The notes: a model not told the origin generated them from the sequence alone. A stretch of 64,000 nt of DNA from Isoetes taiwanensis (GCA_021234155.1 JAJEKV010000053.1:7893424-7957423); one strand, 5' to 3'. Counted from the first letter of the stretch, positions 33,513-46,299 are shown. Translations and numbers: made by a program.

Positions 33513-36500
33513 GTGGCCCTAACCATGGTTTGGGGGAAAAAAAGACCGCATAAGAAAACCCTTATTTTCAATTAAAATATTTTTTCCCCAAAAAAAAAAA
33601 GAAATTGTAAAAACCATTGTCACATTTTGTCCATTTTGACCCCTAAAATCTGGTTGATTTAGAAAATACATCAAACTATCCATGATGGGCCTATGTAACA
33701 ATTATTTTTTTGAGATAAATGCCAATACTTTTTTTTCCAATGTTGTAAAGGTGTTGGATTGCAAACAAGAGGCAAATATAAAGAGAATAGAAAGTTCCTC
33801 AATCTATGTCTAGGTATTGAAGGCAAAGTCACATGGGCTCAAATTGCGCAGTGCTTCTTGAACTCCTGGAAACTATTGTACATGCCAACAGCAGCGGCCA
33901 CTGTTCAAGGGGTGGGCATACGCGTGGCTAGCTACTCAGGTTTGGGCTTAGCTGCTCTGATGACAAAGGATCTGTAGCAGTGCTGCAGTTTATCATGTGA
34001 ACCACCCAACAACATGCTGCCTAACTTAAAGCACAGAATCGCTACTTGCACAGCTTGCGAAGACCATGTGAATTTGGCATGAGCCACTAAACATACCGAA
34101 TTTCAAAAGGAAGGTAACTTCTTGTCTTATGATGTATAGATCTTTATGATCGTGTTTGCCATGTCCATATTACATTTTCCATTTTCATTTTTGTACCTTG
34201 TGTTATCTTTGCAAATAAATTTGCACTTTTACTAAATAGTTAGCTGGTATATTTTATGTTCCATTTGTGTTATCTTTGAAAACAAGTACGCACTTATACT
34301 AAATGGTTAAATGATTGAGATTCACTTGCCTTCCTTTTCTGCCACTTTTCTATCTAGCCTTCTGACTCATAACAACTCCTCTTCCTCCTCCTCTTCCTCA
34401 TCTTCTAATTTGGAACAATAATTGTGCGTATTGTTAGTTGTATTGCCCAAAGCATTTTTCAGTGCATAAAATTATTTTAGTAGTGGTTCAAGTCCCCCTT
34501 GAGTTCTATGAATTGACTTGCATAGCTTCGTAATCAAAACTCCTGGACTAAGAAAACGACACCTTATGCGCAAACAAAAGACCCAGACGAAACGACGAAA
34601 CAGAAACTATGAGACACACTCTCGGGCCACCGGAAGGCAACCCCTCATACGCAGCACCTTGTTTTTTTAGCACACTAACCCAACCAAGCCTACAGCCTTT
34701 CTTGCAATTCTAAGCTATCCATCTAGCACTTTTACCTAAGAAAAATATGATATGGCAATATTTTAGCCATTTTTTTTTTAATAAATTTTGCTAGTGCAAA
34801 AGATGTTATGGGAAATGATACTAATTGTGCATACTAGGGCATGTGCACACCCTGGAATAAGGTGTTTATCACCTTGTGCAACGTTTAAGCACAAAGCAAT
34901 TTAATGCTGCCTATTCCTTGAGATTGAAAAATGAAACTTCGCCTTTTTAGGCTGTGAGCTTCCATTAGCTATAATTGATAGCCAGGGCATGCAAAAGGTA
35001 AAGACACTTGGGAAATGAGACTACATTGTTGATTTAACTGTTGGTTCCGCAGAAAATAAAGGTCTACATTGGGAAACTTCAATTGCTATATTGTGGCACA
35101 TATGTTGGCTTTAAGTAGCCATGTGTAAAAACCTTTGTGGAACCAAATCAAAACCTTTGCCAAGGCAGTAATGGCAATTTCGGCCATTTTAAATTTAACG
35201 TAGCGGCACCTAATGCAGCTATGGAATACGACTTATGGCAATCACTCTAGGTTTATTTTGGATGTGGGATTTGCTTATTTTTAAGCGCAGGCAGCTGGAG
35301 TTTCTATGTACTTTTTTTACTTCCTGATTTTTCCTTTTGTTACTGTTGTTCAACGATAAGAGCATATGTACTTTTTTTACTTCCTGATTTTTCCTTTTCT
35401 TACTGATGTTCAACAATAAGAGGATATTCAACAATAAGAGGATATGATTCTTCTTTGAAACTGAACCAAAGGCCTCAAGATCGGTTATGCCGGTAGATAT
35501 ATTTGCCTCTGATTCTTTAAGCTGTTGTATTTTCTTCCCGGGTAGCCAAATTGTAGTTGTCTTTAATTAGTGGGGAACTCAAACATTGAAGCGACTTCCA
35601 GCCTTTGCGGTTAAATGTTCTAGGTGCGAGCAAGGTCGTCACGGCAAACTATCCCACTTAGATTGCAGATTCAAATGAATGGCTGCTCACCAAAAACTCG
35701 TGGCAATCGTAAACCACGAGTACCCCGTGGTTTCCGCATTTTTTCTTGTATTATTTATTTCAGGTAACTTATTGGTTTACCTACTCTAAGCGGCGCCGCT
35801 CAGGCCGCTAAAACCTAGTCTACGAGCAGCATTAGCTATGGCAAACTCTTCAATGGCTATGGCAAGAAGCTTCAACCGATGGCAGCGGCTATGGCGACAA
35901 GTTATGGCTATGGCAGAGCGACATCCCAGAGATAAGTATGGCAAAGATTCCGTTGGGCATCTTTCTTTACGACGCAGAATCCAGCTTCTTCATCGCAGAT
36001 CCGGCATCCTTCCTAATGGCGTAGATCCAATCCTTCTGCTTCATCTTCTTTCTTCCTTCTACAGATCCCGCAACATGCTTAGAGCAGGGTTTTTGTTCAG
36101 AGCAGGGCCGTCTGTTCAGAGCAGGGCCGTCTGCTCCTCGCTTGCCATCACTGCAGAGCATCACTGCCGCCATCACTGAGCCGCCGCCGCCGCACTACAG
36201 AGCATGAGCAGATTCTTGCAATGGTTCTTGCATTGGCGGCCATCACTGCTGAGCCGCCGGAATGCTCTGCTTTTGCGAAATGGACATGGTTGTTGCTGAC
36301 GTGGACAAATTTCCAGAAACCACGGGTACACATGGCTTACGTTTCCGCGAGTGGCGGCGCCGCCAGCCAGTTCCCACCTGGAAGCCACCGATTGGTGGAA
36401 CGTTTCCTAATACATAACACTATGGTCGGATTAACAAAGCACAGAGTCTGTTTCGTCTATCAACCTTCCTCTGCACAGTCCAGGAGCGGCCACTGCCATA

Positions 36501-37970
36501 GCTGACACCATTGCCAAAGGCATTCTTTTACTAACAATGCCACAAGGATAATAAAACCTGTGGCTGCTCCCATTTTGCCTAGGAATCAAAACTTTCCATT
36601 TGAGAAAATAACTCTGGAATGCATGCTTTTAAGTTGTTCCTTACCTCTTCTTTATTGCATGAGGTGTCATGGACGTTGGATTACCTCGTGCTGCATACGC
36701 AAATAACAATTCCTTCTGCATGACATCATGGTAACAGAATTAATTTACAAAAGGAGTTATGTATTACCAAACAAAACAGTAATTTATAAGCTGATACCAA
36801 ACAATGGCAAAAGAATGCAATGAACATTTACAAAAAAAGGGAAAGAGAACATACAAGCCCAATGTAGGTCGAGAACTGTGTTAAGTGAATTCAAATTATA
36901 AACTGCCGGCAGAGCTTTTGGATTGGGTTTATGAAAATTTGGTGGCGGGTGAACACGTGTAAGTAAAATAGTGTTAATTCTAGAATTTTCTATAATACAC
37001 TGCCAATAATATATTTAACACGTGTAATAAATTAGCAAATCTACCAGAGAGGATTGTGGAGTGTTATAGTTAAGTATTGTGATTGTGAAAAAGTGAGCCG
37101 ATTCCAAACAGCTTCAGCCCTCATGCGAGCGAGCGTATCTTCCAACTAGTGGCATTATAAGGCTGCAATTATCTTATGTAATCTAGCCTAAAGTGGCATC
37201 CTAGGCAGGACGCGGAACCTAATTGCCCTAATTTCTACCATCAGAAAACTTTAGAGACATACAATGTGCTAAAGGAGAAATGTTGTACTGATATCTCTTT
37301 TTTTTTATTGAAACAACAAAAAGTGAGTGATTAAATGCATATCATCGTGCCAAATTCGAATTATGGCACCAGCACAATAAGGAGAAATCAAAAAGAAATC
37401 TTAGCTGGTTATAAGTTGCTCATATGACGACCATGTAACTCAAAATGTTTTATAAGCAGATAATGTCGAGATCTGGAGCTCTGTGGTAAAATGCCTTACA
37501 ATGCCATTTAAAAGTTTCCCATACCCTGCTTCTCCAGCGAGTATAAGCATTAGATCTCTTAGAGCTTTTAGGTCTGATCTGTTTATATTGAGGCACATCA
37601 TGCATTTGAGACACATCATGCATCTTTTCTCTCGGATGTGATATTTTACTGGCCTAGGAAATTAAATTGCGAAGGTTTTCCTTCATATATTGCAAATATT
37701 CCTTCATTTTTTCCTTATCCAGCATAGTGTGGCATAGTGTGACATTCACTTGCAGGCCAAGTTTTAAGTTTCATTGTTTGAAGATCATTTTGGATATATC
37801 TTCTCTGCTCGAGTGATTTCTGAACAGAGATAATTCTGTTTTTGAGGTAGAGTACTTTGATTCAATGTCATAAGTTGCATTGGCTTTTGAGACCCAAGTT
37901 GCACTGCAATTAGCAATAAGCCCGTAAGCTGGATAATACGTTTGCCCAGAGGTCATTTCATAAGCTTAGT
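33513..37970. other. Long region without a recognised gene
   Basis: Mostly AT-rich. A tandem repeat of 60-bp units lies at 35305-35424 (ATGTACTTTTTTTACTTCCT starts each). The segment 35838-36500 is GC-richer with an open 113-codon frame, but its sequence is repetitive (CTATGGCAA, CAGAGCAGGGCCGTCTG repeated) and shows no domain. Confidence 0.4.
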
Positions 37971-37980
37971 TGCATTTCAC

Positions 37981-37984
<4 letters not shown>

Positions 37985-38015
<31 letters not shown>

Positions 38016-38424
38016 AAGAACTGTGTCATCAATATATTAAAAGAATGGTAATATTACAAAGCAAGTGAGGAGGAAGGAGAACTACCCCAAAGAGACAGCG
38101 ATACCTCGACACTCCACAACAAACTCCCAGAAAAACTGCAACTCTACTGCTGTACAAACCGACCGTCACTATCTACAACACCCAGGAAGTCCTGCCAAAT
38201 GGCAAACTTCCGCTCTACTACTCCCGGGAACACCAGAAAGCTTTGAAATAGCTTGTACCTGAGTCGAGGAATCAGAGAGGCTGCAGGCTGCTGAATCCCC
38301 TGAAAGATCCACAACCGCCGCCGCTTCCAAATCACCAACCAAGCCACGCACAAATGCAAGGCTTGCTGTCGCAAGAGCGGCCAAGAACCAGGATACACAT
38401 GAAGCAGCAACTGCTGGCTAGTCA
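37985..38424 (-). mobile_element. 5'-truncated LINE insertion with target-site duplication
   Basis: The direct repeat ATTTCACAGTT stands at 37974-37984 and again at 38425-38435. Between them is a minus-strand sequence ending in poly(A) (T tract from 37985). Its ORF (38431-38144) shows the Leu/Trp-rich C-terminal end of a plant LINE reverse transcriptase (LCVAWLVIWKRRRLWIFQG). The tail, the duplication and the 5' truncation together show target-primed reverse transcription. The exact match of the duplications suggests a recent event. Confidence 0.9.
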
Positions 38425-38657
38425 ATTTCACAGTTATTAAGAGTTGAATATGATTTTTGTCTCTGCTTACTGTTCATGGCTGAATCATTACTTTTCAAAG
38501 ACAAAGTCAGACTCGATATGGTTGAATGGGAATTCTAACAATTCTTTATTGCAGTGAGCACTTGCACCCGGAATTACAAACTTTCAGGACTTTTAGATTT
38601 TATTCTATATATGTGCATACTTTAGTAGTGAGTTCAATCCAGTGAAACACTAGAGAG

Positions 38658-38695
38658 AAATTTTTGCGGCGGCCTTGGCCGCCGCAATAAATTTC
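38658..38695. repeat. GC-rich perfect hairpin
   Basis: TTGCGGCGGCC (38664-38674) and GGCCGCCGCAA (38677-38687) are exact complements separated by TT, with weaker pairing continuing outward (GAAATTT / AAATTTC). It stands in AT-rich DNA about 12 bp before the next inverted repeat. Confidence 0.8.
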
Positions 38696-38698
38696 TTG

Positions 38699-38821
38699 TA
38701 TGCTTAAATCATACATGCTAGGCGCAAAGTACACAGTATGCATGCATGCTGAGCACTGCACGCCTAGCGTGAACAACCAAAGACTGTGAAATTCACTCCT
38801 AGCATGTATGATTTAAGCATA
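38699..38821. repeat. Small foldback, 24-bp perfect arms
   Basis: The 24-bp arm at 38699-38722 (TATGCTTAAATCATAC... CTAGG) is exactly complementary to 38798-38821. The 75-nt loop contains a second possible partner (CGCCTAGC) for the inner part of the left arm. It could be a miniature transposon or a small-RNA hairpin. Confidence 0.8.
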
Positions 38822-38829
38822 TATACCCA

Positions 38830-41150
38830 GGTAGCAATCAAATTTTAATTTTGATAACCTAAATCTTCAAACTTGCTCTTATAGAAGCTTGCTCTTTAAG
38901 ATTCTTCTATTCTACCTCTCTTCCATCTTATTCCCTACCTATATAATTCGTGAGTCTGTCATCTACATTCCAATGCTAGTTATGATTCCAAAATACAGAA
39001 GTTCTTATGCTTCTTATTAAGAGAGAATGCAGAGACAAAAAAAGCAATCTAAATATCATATGAGACAAACAAGAAAGAAATTTGCGCATTTCTTCGATTT
39101 ACAGAGTAAACATAACTCTAAGACTAAGCTCTAACTGTACAGAACAATTTAGAACAAATATTTCAGAAATGAATGCCTAAAGTTTGTAAAAACTTACCTT
39201 ATGTTACAATTGTGGAAAACTTGCTTATCTCTTGCTTGCTATCCGCCCTAAAAGCTTTTGAAAGGTTCCTCGCCCGACCCTTTAGCAAATCCGACCGCTA
39301 CTGCATGCAGATGCTTCAATCCGGTTTCAAGTGCCTCAATCCAGTGTTTTACTGCAAGAAATAGAATTTAGAAAACAAGATTTAGTCCAGCATATTTGCG
39401 AATGAATTGCAACATGAATGAATAGGCTGCTATTCATTGCTAACGTACAACATTTTTTTTGGGGCATGCAAAAAGCTAACCTTTGATTTTTAGCTAGATT
39501 TTAATGGGTTGATTAGGCAGGCCATATGCACCTGGCGTGTGTCAGAAACTATGACGTCATAAAATCCGCCCGAAAATTTTAATGTTCAAGGTTGAGTTAT
39601 GCTTTCCCTTATAAAACTAAAAATTTATATAAATTCTAGCCTAAATAAAAAAACCCTAAATCATTAATTCTGCAGCCAGCAGGTGTGTCAGAAAATTTCG
39701 CTCATTAAAAAATAAAATTCTCCATAATGATTGTAAAGGCTAAGCTTATATGAATTTTGTGCATTTCTCACCTCCAATTACCCTTTTCTAATATGTTTAC
39801 CTTATGTATAATTTTCATAAATTATTGTTAGAATTGACCTATTTATTAATATTTGAATTTCTTGGAATTAAAACTCTAAAATTTAGTGCACTTTTTACCC
39901 CAAAGGCTCTTGTTGATGAGGTCTTAAGGTTATTGATATATTTTAGCTTTTGTTGTTAATTAAAGAAAAAGCAACTTGGTCTAAGACTAATAACTAAGTA
40001 TATCATTTTTATATTTCAGGTGAACCAGCATGGGAAAGTTAGTGATATTAATGATCCCAAGCTAGAACATGTAGATACTTACCTGTGTGTTTACATGATC
40101 CAGATCAACCAACCTGGGAAAGTTGGTGATGCTGAAAATGCTGATGATCCAAAAAAAGGTTGAAGAAAAATCAATTGTTCTGCATAGTACGGTGAATTAG
40201 AATAACAAGAAGGTAGAGGTCATACACCAATGCACTAAGGAGCTAGAGGGGGAAGGGATTATTGTCCTAACTGATCTTATTCAAGCTGTGAATGACGAAA
40301 CACTCAAGGAAGATAGAATAGGTATGGCAATTAACAATTTCGTGGACCATTGAAAGGAGAAAGGGACAGGTGACAAGCAATGTATTGCTTGTACAAGAAC
40401 ATTGGAAGTTCTAACTTTGGTGGCATTGCCTATATATTGCACTAGATTTATAGATCCTCTTATCTGTGGTTGCATAAATGCAGGATGCTTTTGGAAAACC
40501 AAGAGGAGGCCGAGTTCCAAATGGAACTTCCTACTTGGAATCCAGTACTCGTGAATTGGGCCTATCACAAAAACAACATTGAGTGTCCTAATAATGTCGT
40601 GCAGGCCTTGTTTGCCATTTGGCAATGTGCCTTTTGTCCTTGCCATTTGGCACATGGTGCCATTTGATTTGATACAATATACATGGATTAATGTCCAATA
40701 CTGCCACTTAGTTTGATATTTGTTAGTGTGCCACTTGACCGTGCCATTTGGCAAAGGGTGCTATTTGATCTAATACATATACATGGACTGATGTCCAATA
40801 CCACTCAGCTTGATATTTGGCAGTGTGCCATTTGACTTGCCATTTGGCACAGTATGCACATGGCCTAACATACATACATGGACTTTTATCCAACACTGCC
40901 ACTTGGCTTGATATTTAAAATATGGATGGGCTTTGGAACAATGTATTTTCTACATAGCCATTGGGCTTATGTTCATGATGTCTGATGATAGGTTATTTGA
41001 TGATAGGTTATTTGCTGGAATTCAGTTTAATTTAGGGAGCTTATGCAAGGCCTAAACAACTACTTCTCAATGTGGGGTAAAATTACTTTCGTTCTAAATT
41101 TCTATTCCAAGAAAGAAATGAGAGTCTCTTAAGGTATTTGATCATATCTT
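38830..41150. other. AT-rich intergenic DNA
   Basis: Around 40600-40930 phrases such as GCCATTTG and GATATTTG recur in degenerate form (GTGCCATTTGNC, ATACATGGACT), suggesting an old tandem array. Short open stretches at 40020-40330 show no domain. Confidence 0.4.
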
Positions 41151-41154
41151 TTGA

Positions 41155-41508
41155 GAGCTGTCGGATGGGCATATTTGCCCATTATTCCAAGATCTGGACC
41201 GTACATAGCGATCCTCGTTTGTGGGGTATGCATGTACAAGTTTTTGTATACTGTATATTAAGGTTTACAAAATACTATAAGGTTTGAGAGAATATACTTA
41301 ATGGTGTTAATTTTGTACATGTATTGTAAATTTTTTGGGGCTCTCGCTGCCCTACGTAAACCCCCGTGTGAATATGCACCCAAACCAAAGGGGGTTTAAG
41401 GGGGGTTTGAATTTAAATGTGTTAAAATGCAATGGTTTGTGTTAATAATGTTAATGGTAGTTGTGTGTTGATTGTTATACAAAAAATTTGGGCCCTTCGG
41501 GCCCTAAC
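41155..41508 (+). repeat. Dispersed repeat family A, copy b
   Basis: It matches copy a along most of its length, beginning GAGAGCTGTCGGATGGGCAT and ending in the hairpin GGGCCCTTCGGGCCC. The left part is longer than in copy a and shares GAGAGCTGT-GGAT with copy c at 59670-59690. Confidence 0.8.
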
Positions 41509-41724
41509 CATAACACATGGTGAATGATAGCGGATGGTGAACCATTGTGAATGCTAACGATACCATTAGATGAACAAATAGCATATATATCTCGTTATAT
41601 TTACATTTATGTGTTATATTTACATGTACGTGCAGCATCGAATCCACGAAAGGTAATTTGAAACATATATGTACATGGTCCTTCATGGTCAATTATGCTA
41701 AAAACAAAAAACAATTCATACCAT

Positions 41725-42351
41725 TTAGACATAGACTAGAGATAATGATACCATGTGGTAAGCATGTATTGTTGTTTGATATTCGATGCCCAACTGGCTG
41801 CAAATCTTGCTGCTTGGATTCCAAGAAGCAGGAAGAAAAATGGAAGACACCACGAATCCAACCAATGCAAGACTTTTGAGATTCACCCCATCAATTCTAA
41901 AGCATGTGAAGGCGTTATTTGGGCATGCAGCATTGCCAATAAAATCCTTAGAAAAGGAGGAAGAAACTGGTTTCCAGAGATTCTTGACATGCACTATTGT
42001 TGATCTTATCATCCAAGCAGAAAAAACCATAGAACCCAAAAGAACACCAAGCCATACCAGGCAACTCACCAGTTCAAATATATTGGGATAAGGAGCTTTA
42101 GCACCAACCTGGATCAGAATGGCCAATACTAGTCCCAATGTTGCAACAAGTAAACAGGAAACTAGAATATCCTGAAATCTGTTCAACCTTCTTTCCTCCG
42201 TTTCATTGTTGCTTCCTCCAATAGCATGCATAAGATTGTTATTAGAGCCTCCATAAACCCCTAATAGTCCAGAACCTGTCTGATCCAGTAAAACTTGTTT
42301 TCCATCAAGAAGTGTTTTTAACATAGAAATCCTGCCATGCTGAAGTAACAA
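41725..42351 (-). CDS. Putative membrane protein (208 aa), unrecognised
   Basis: This is the longest host-like ORF in this part of the window. Residues 1-60 are soluble, with Gly/Asn-rich segments (YGGSNNNLMHAIGGSNNE). Three hydrophobic segments follow: ILVSCLLVATLGLVLAILIQ, FELVSCLVWLGVLLGSMVF and, near the C-terminus, LALVGFVVSSIFL. The spacing suggests a small integral membrane protein. No family motif is recognised. A neighbouring minus-strand ORF (42544-42305) overlaps it in another frame. No intron signals, promoter or close relatives can be judged by eye. It may be the last exon of a larger gene or a relic. Confidence 0.35.
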   Translation of the reverse strand: MLLQHGRISMLKTLLDGKQVLLDQTGSGLLGVYGGSNNNLMHAIGGSNNETEERRLNRFQDILVSCLLVATLGLVLAILIQVGAKAPYPNIFELVSCLVWLGVLLGSMVFSAWMIRSTIVHVKNLWKPVSSSFSKDFIGNAACPNNAFTCFRIDGVNLKSLALVGFVVSSIFLPASWNPSSKICSQLGIEYQTTIHAYHMVSLSLVYV

Positions 42352-44720
42352 GAAATAGTTTTATTCCCAAGTTAAGCAGAGCAGAAAGCCTTTGATTTGC
42401 GTACTGTTTTTTCTCCTTTCTAACATCTCTCCTGAAAAAGCTTCTCGCAATCACATAAGCGCGTCCTCTTGAATACATACCTAGTTCAACTTTCGGACAG
42501 AATCGTCGATTTGGTAAAATTTTGGAGCACTTAAAGAGAATCAATAAGAATCTCCATAGAATAACAAAAAATCTAGGGAAGTCATTGTGGAATTTAACAA
42601 AATCCTAAGATCCTTCCATGAAAATCAATTCAAGCGGCACCCTCATAATCTCTTGTGACTGTGTTAGCGTCTGTGTCAGCAAGTCTTATGTTATTTTGCA
42701 TGCTCACAAAATAATGAACAACACATGGTATGTATAGAACCTGGCAAAAGGAGAACATTATGCTGACTTTTACAACAAGAGTGAATGCTCAAATAGTTCA
42801 ATGCAGGCATCAATACCTAATTGTTCTGCATACTCTTTTGCAACCTGGATAAGGTACTCTAGTTTTGTTAAAATACACGAACATTGAATGGATTTGGAAA
42901 ATTAGCTTACCTGCACAATAATCTGTAAGCTTCCTAATATATTTGCCAACAAAAGTTCCTTCACGCAATCTAGGGCGCATTCTCTTGAAAGTGTCTCAAA
43001 GAACTCTACTAAGGCCTGTGTCATGAAGGGAATTAATGCCTCGTAAAATATCAATTAGAAAACAAGGATATGCATCATGCCTGTGGTTCCATCGCACTTG
43101 TATGCACTATCACTTGTTTTATATCTGCTATTTCTGTATAGTGCTGCAGTCAATTTATCGTTAGAAGAAACAACACAAACAGAGCCAGGAAGCAAAGGAG
43201 CTTTCTTGCATTTTGCAACTACGATCATATCATGTGATTATGACAATTGTGTACTCGTCCTCTTACACATACTTGGGATTTTCATGCCCACTCTGCAGCT
43301 CTATATGGGTCACAGATATGGGAAGTCAGTTTTGAAACGATGAATGTACTCAACTGGAATGGCTTCAAATATCTAGAATGATCAGAAGCAAATCTTCCAT
43401 GCCACTTTACATCTTACATAAAGGCGTCTATTCAATGTAAAATTGCTGCTAATTCTCAGGTCCATTGCCACCGATTGGGATCTCCTGGTTTTTTTACTAT
43501 CATAGAAATCCACGAGCTGTTTCTGATTATGCATGCACATTCTCTGCCTGTTTGAAACCCTAATTCTGCAATTGTCGGCATGGCTAAGGCTAGAAGGTCA
43601 TCACGAAGCTTCTTTCAAAAGACTGAATGGCTACATATTCACAGCCTGTAATCTTATCTTGCTAATCCCTGTTGTTGCAGATTTGCAAGCCCTGTTTCGT
43701 TCCCTAAAATGCTATCCACGAGGCTTGCATGTTCAGCCCTAAAAATAAAAAGAGGGCTTTTGTTGTGAGCCCTTGGATGTTAGACCATTGAAAAAAAAAA
43801 GCTAAATCAACGACTAAGAAATGGTGCACTCTAGATGTACGCATTAGTATATCCATTCGAATACGCCATGAAATCTTAGGAAAACCTTTGTGAAAAGCGT
43901 ACAAAAACACAAAGAAAACCCCCTGTTATTATGCTACATATTCTATGGCAAACAATTGTCATAAGGTGAGGCATGATTCCTACATTTGTAGGGGTCTATC
44001 ATCCTTATGAAAACTGTGTTGGTAGCTTAATTTGGCAGCTAGCTCGCATAGGGTGTGGCATAGCTCCTGCTCTGAGTAGGGGCATGCCACCTCTATATCT
44101 GATTAAAGTAGGAAATTTATTATGCCCCACTCTACGCTTGGAGGTAGGTTTTTTTTTGTATATGAATGTTTATTGTTGGCATATCTTATTAGCATGCTTC
44201 CCTTTGCATGTTAAGTGTAGAGCTTTTCCTAGTGGCAATATACCTTTGGATAAAAATTGGTGCCATACTGTATACCAGGGTGAGATTTATTAGTATTGTA
44301 TACCACGGTGAGATTTGCTAGTACGAAATGTTTTTCTAGAATTCTCATTTTGAGAGAGTTGCATGGTTACAAAACTATGGGATACCTTTTCTTTTAAAGG
44401 AATAGGTTTTCCTAATGAGCTCTGGCTATATATCTTTATTGCACACAAATAAGGCATACTTCCTAGAATGGCCATTTTGTAGTTTAACAATTGGATATAT
44501 GTAATATTCCTTTGGAAAAAAAATTCCCTTTCTACAATATGTAGCAAAATAACAGGGGGTGCCAGGGGGATTTGATATGGATGTAAAAATAACAATCCCT
44601 GAAACCATAGACCGTATATCCCTAAAACAATCGGATAAGTTGTTATAGAAAAAAAAAATAGATTCAAGATAAAAAATAATCGCATTAGCTCATTGGGTAT
44701 ATTGGTTAAAGTCGTCTTAG
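42352..44720. other. Intergenic DNA with a family B repeat
   Basis: Apart from 43740-43950 nothing is recognised. Open stretches at 43077-43343 and 43973-44293 are hydrophobic, with no motif. Confidence 0.35.
43740..43950 (+). repeat. Dispersed repeat family B, copy b
   Basis: It matches 33070-33270 over about 200 bp with few differences, from GGGCTTTTGTTGTGAGCC to CTGTTATTATGCTACATATT. Confidence 0.85.
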
Positions 44721-44737
44721 TTAGGACATTAAAATAT

Positions 44738-45326
44738 ATAAGTGAACATGATGATCTAGAGGCATCTCCAACAATGCACCATCTTTCGGATCACATTTTT
44801 AGGGCTGGGCTATGGTCTAGTTGGTATTCATTGGATCCAGATTTATGGCGAGCTAGGAGATTGCACTGCCTTTATAATGGAAATGTTTGTCTTCAGGCAT
44901 AAGAGTTGGTTTGCAAAGGATGCTGAAAATCTTTCTTGGGCTTAATCTATATGTGGCCATTAAGGGTAACAGAAGTTGCTACAGTTGGGCTAACAAATGG
45001 ATCAGTTGTTGGAAACCATGGAGAGGTTCCTATAGTAATTGGTTTTAGCAGAAGAAGGATGGTTTACCACTATAGTATGTTGAAGCCGAAGAAGATGTTG
45101 AATGACTCCATTGGTAGTACTTAACTTGTCCATTCATTCTACTTTATGTTAGTAGTTTCTTATTTTTCCCTGGATCTTCTGGGTTCCCCCTAGATATTCA
45201 GGGTTTTTTATGTGATGGAATTCTTCCAATATGATTCTTATGGAATCATGTATGTGCTGTAACTTTATATCATATGAATGAATACAAAATCTACCGTGCC
45301 TTCAAAAAAAAAAAAGAAAAAAAAAG
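44738..45326 (+). mobile_element. Poly(A)-tailed retrocopy with 14-bp target-site duplication
   Basis: GGACATTAAAATAT stands at 44724-44737 and again at 45327-45340. The enclosed 589 bp ends in an A-rich tail (AAAAAAAAAAAAG then A9). This is a retrotransposed RNA, either a 5'-truncated LINE or a processed pseudogene. Short open stretches (to 44902 and 44936-45124) have no recognised domain, so the source RNA is unknown. The perfect duplication suggests a young insertion. Confidence 0.85.
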
Positions 45327-45340
45327 GGACATTAAAATAT

Positions 45341-46084
45341 TTTGGCAGAGGTTCGAGCTCTCGTATTTCATATTCTAAAATCTTAGGCAAAGCCGTATAG
45401 AGGTTCGATATTCCCATAAAACCTTAGACGAAATCGTATTTCGTATTTCAAAATCATAGGCGCCTCCAATTATAAATGACTATAAGCGAAACAAGAGGTG
45501 CCCAGGGGCCCCAGCATATGATCTGGGTCGTAGGATTGACGAATCCGATGAATGTGGTAGTCCAGGGTGCACGTCATTTAATTGGATAACTGATAACCAC
45601 TTACCTTAGCCGAATTAGGTTTCTATCTTGATCTTTATGAGTGGAGGCTGCAGATTACTGTCTGTTCTGAGTTTGGGTGTGATGGGCTCTACCCGAAACT
45701 TCCTGGCATACATAATTTAATTAGGACGGAAGCTCTGACCAATCTTTCCCGGTATTGCCATACATGGATCCTTGGGACCAGAATATCTTACAGGTTATAT
45801 CTGATTTCGGATTCAGCCTTGAATAATTCTTTATGAGTTAGTTTTTCATATGTCACATATCTGGCCCTGTTTTTTGCTTGAACGACATGCTACAGGTCCC
45901 ATTTTTTACTTGAACGACATGCTACAGGCAGATGCTTTTGTGTTAAGTCTCATACAAATTAGGTCCCTTCTTTTTTGCTTGAATCCCTTGCTACAGGCAG
46001 ACGCTTCTGAGATAAGCTTATTCTTGCAAGATATGGATCCACATCCAGTTTTTCCTAGTTTCTTCTTTGTAAAAATATGGGCAG
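45341..46084. other. Intergenic DNA with threefold short repeat
   Basis: The phrase TTGCTTGAACGACATGCTACAGG occurs in three variants between 45875 and 46000 (shortened core: GCTTGAA...TGCTACAGG). No gene is recognised. Confidence 0.45.
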
Positions 46085-46295
46085 AGTATATCCATTTGCA
46101 TATGGATTTATTGCTTCAAATATGGAGCGTACCTCAAGAAACTATGGAGCTATAGGTGACGGTTTCCTACTGTTGTCAAATGGCATACACCAAGCTAGAA
46201 ATTTAGACAAGGCTGAGGGGAAACATCTCAAGTGGTTCCTTGCTCCTGATACTCAAATGCAGGAAGACTTTGGGTCTGACTCTACGGATGACCAG
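46085..46295 (+). other. Probable coding exon of an unidentified gene
   Basis: This is an open frame between a plausible acceptor (GGGCAG at 46079-46084) and a good donor (CAG/GTAATG at 46296). The reading has protein-like composition: VYPFAYGFIASNMERTSRNY, GAIGDGFLLLSNGIHQARNL, then DKAEGKHLKWFLAPDTQMQ. I do not recognise the family, and neighbouring exons were not located, so it may be an isolated exon relic. Confidence 0.35.
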
Positions 46296-46299
46296 GTAA

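Noticed and set aside
35838-36179. 113-codon ORF
   Set aside because: The sequence is made of short repeats (CTATGGCAA, GCAGGGCCGTCTG) and shows no domain or gene signals.
38699-38821. Calling a miRNA gene
   Set aside because: A perfect stem alone is not enough; no small-RNA evidence, and miniature transposons look the same.
45344-45370. tRNA gene suggested by GGTTCGAGCTC
   Set aside because: No A box or cloverleaf could be drawn around it.
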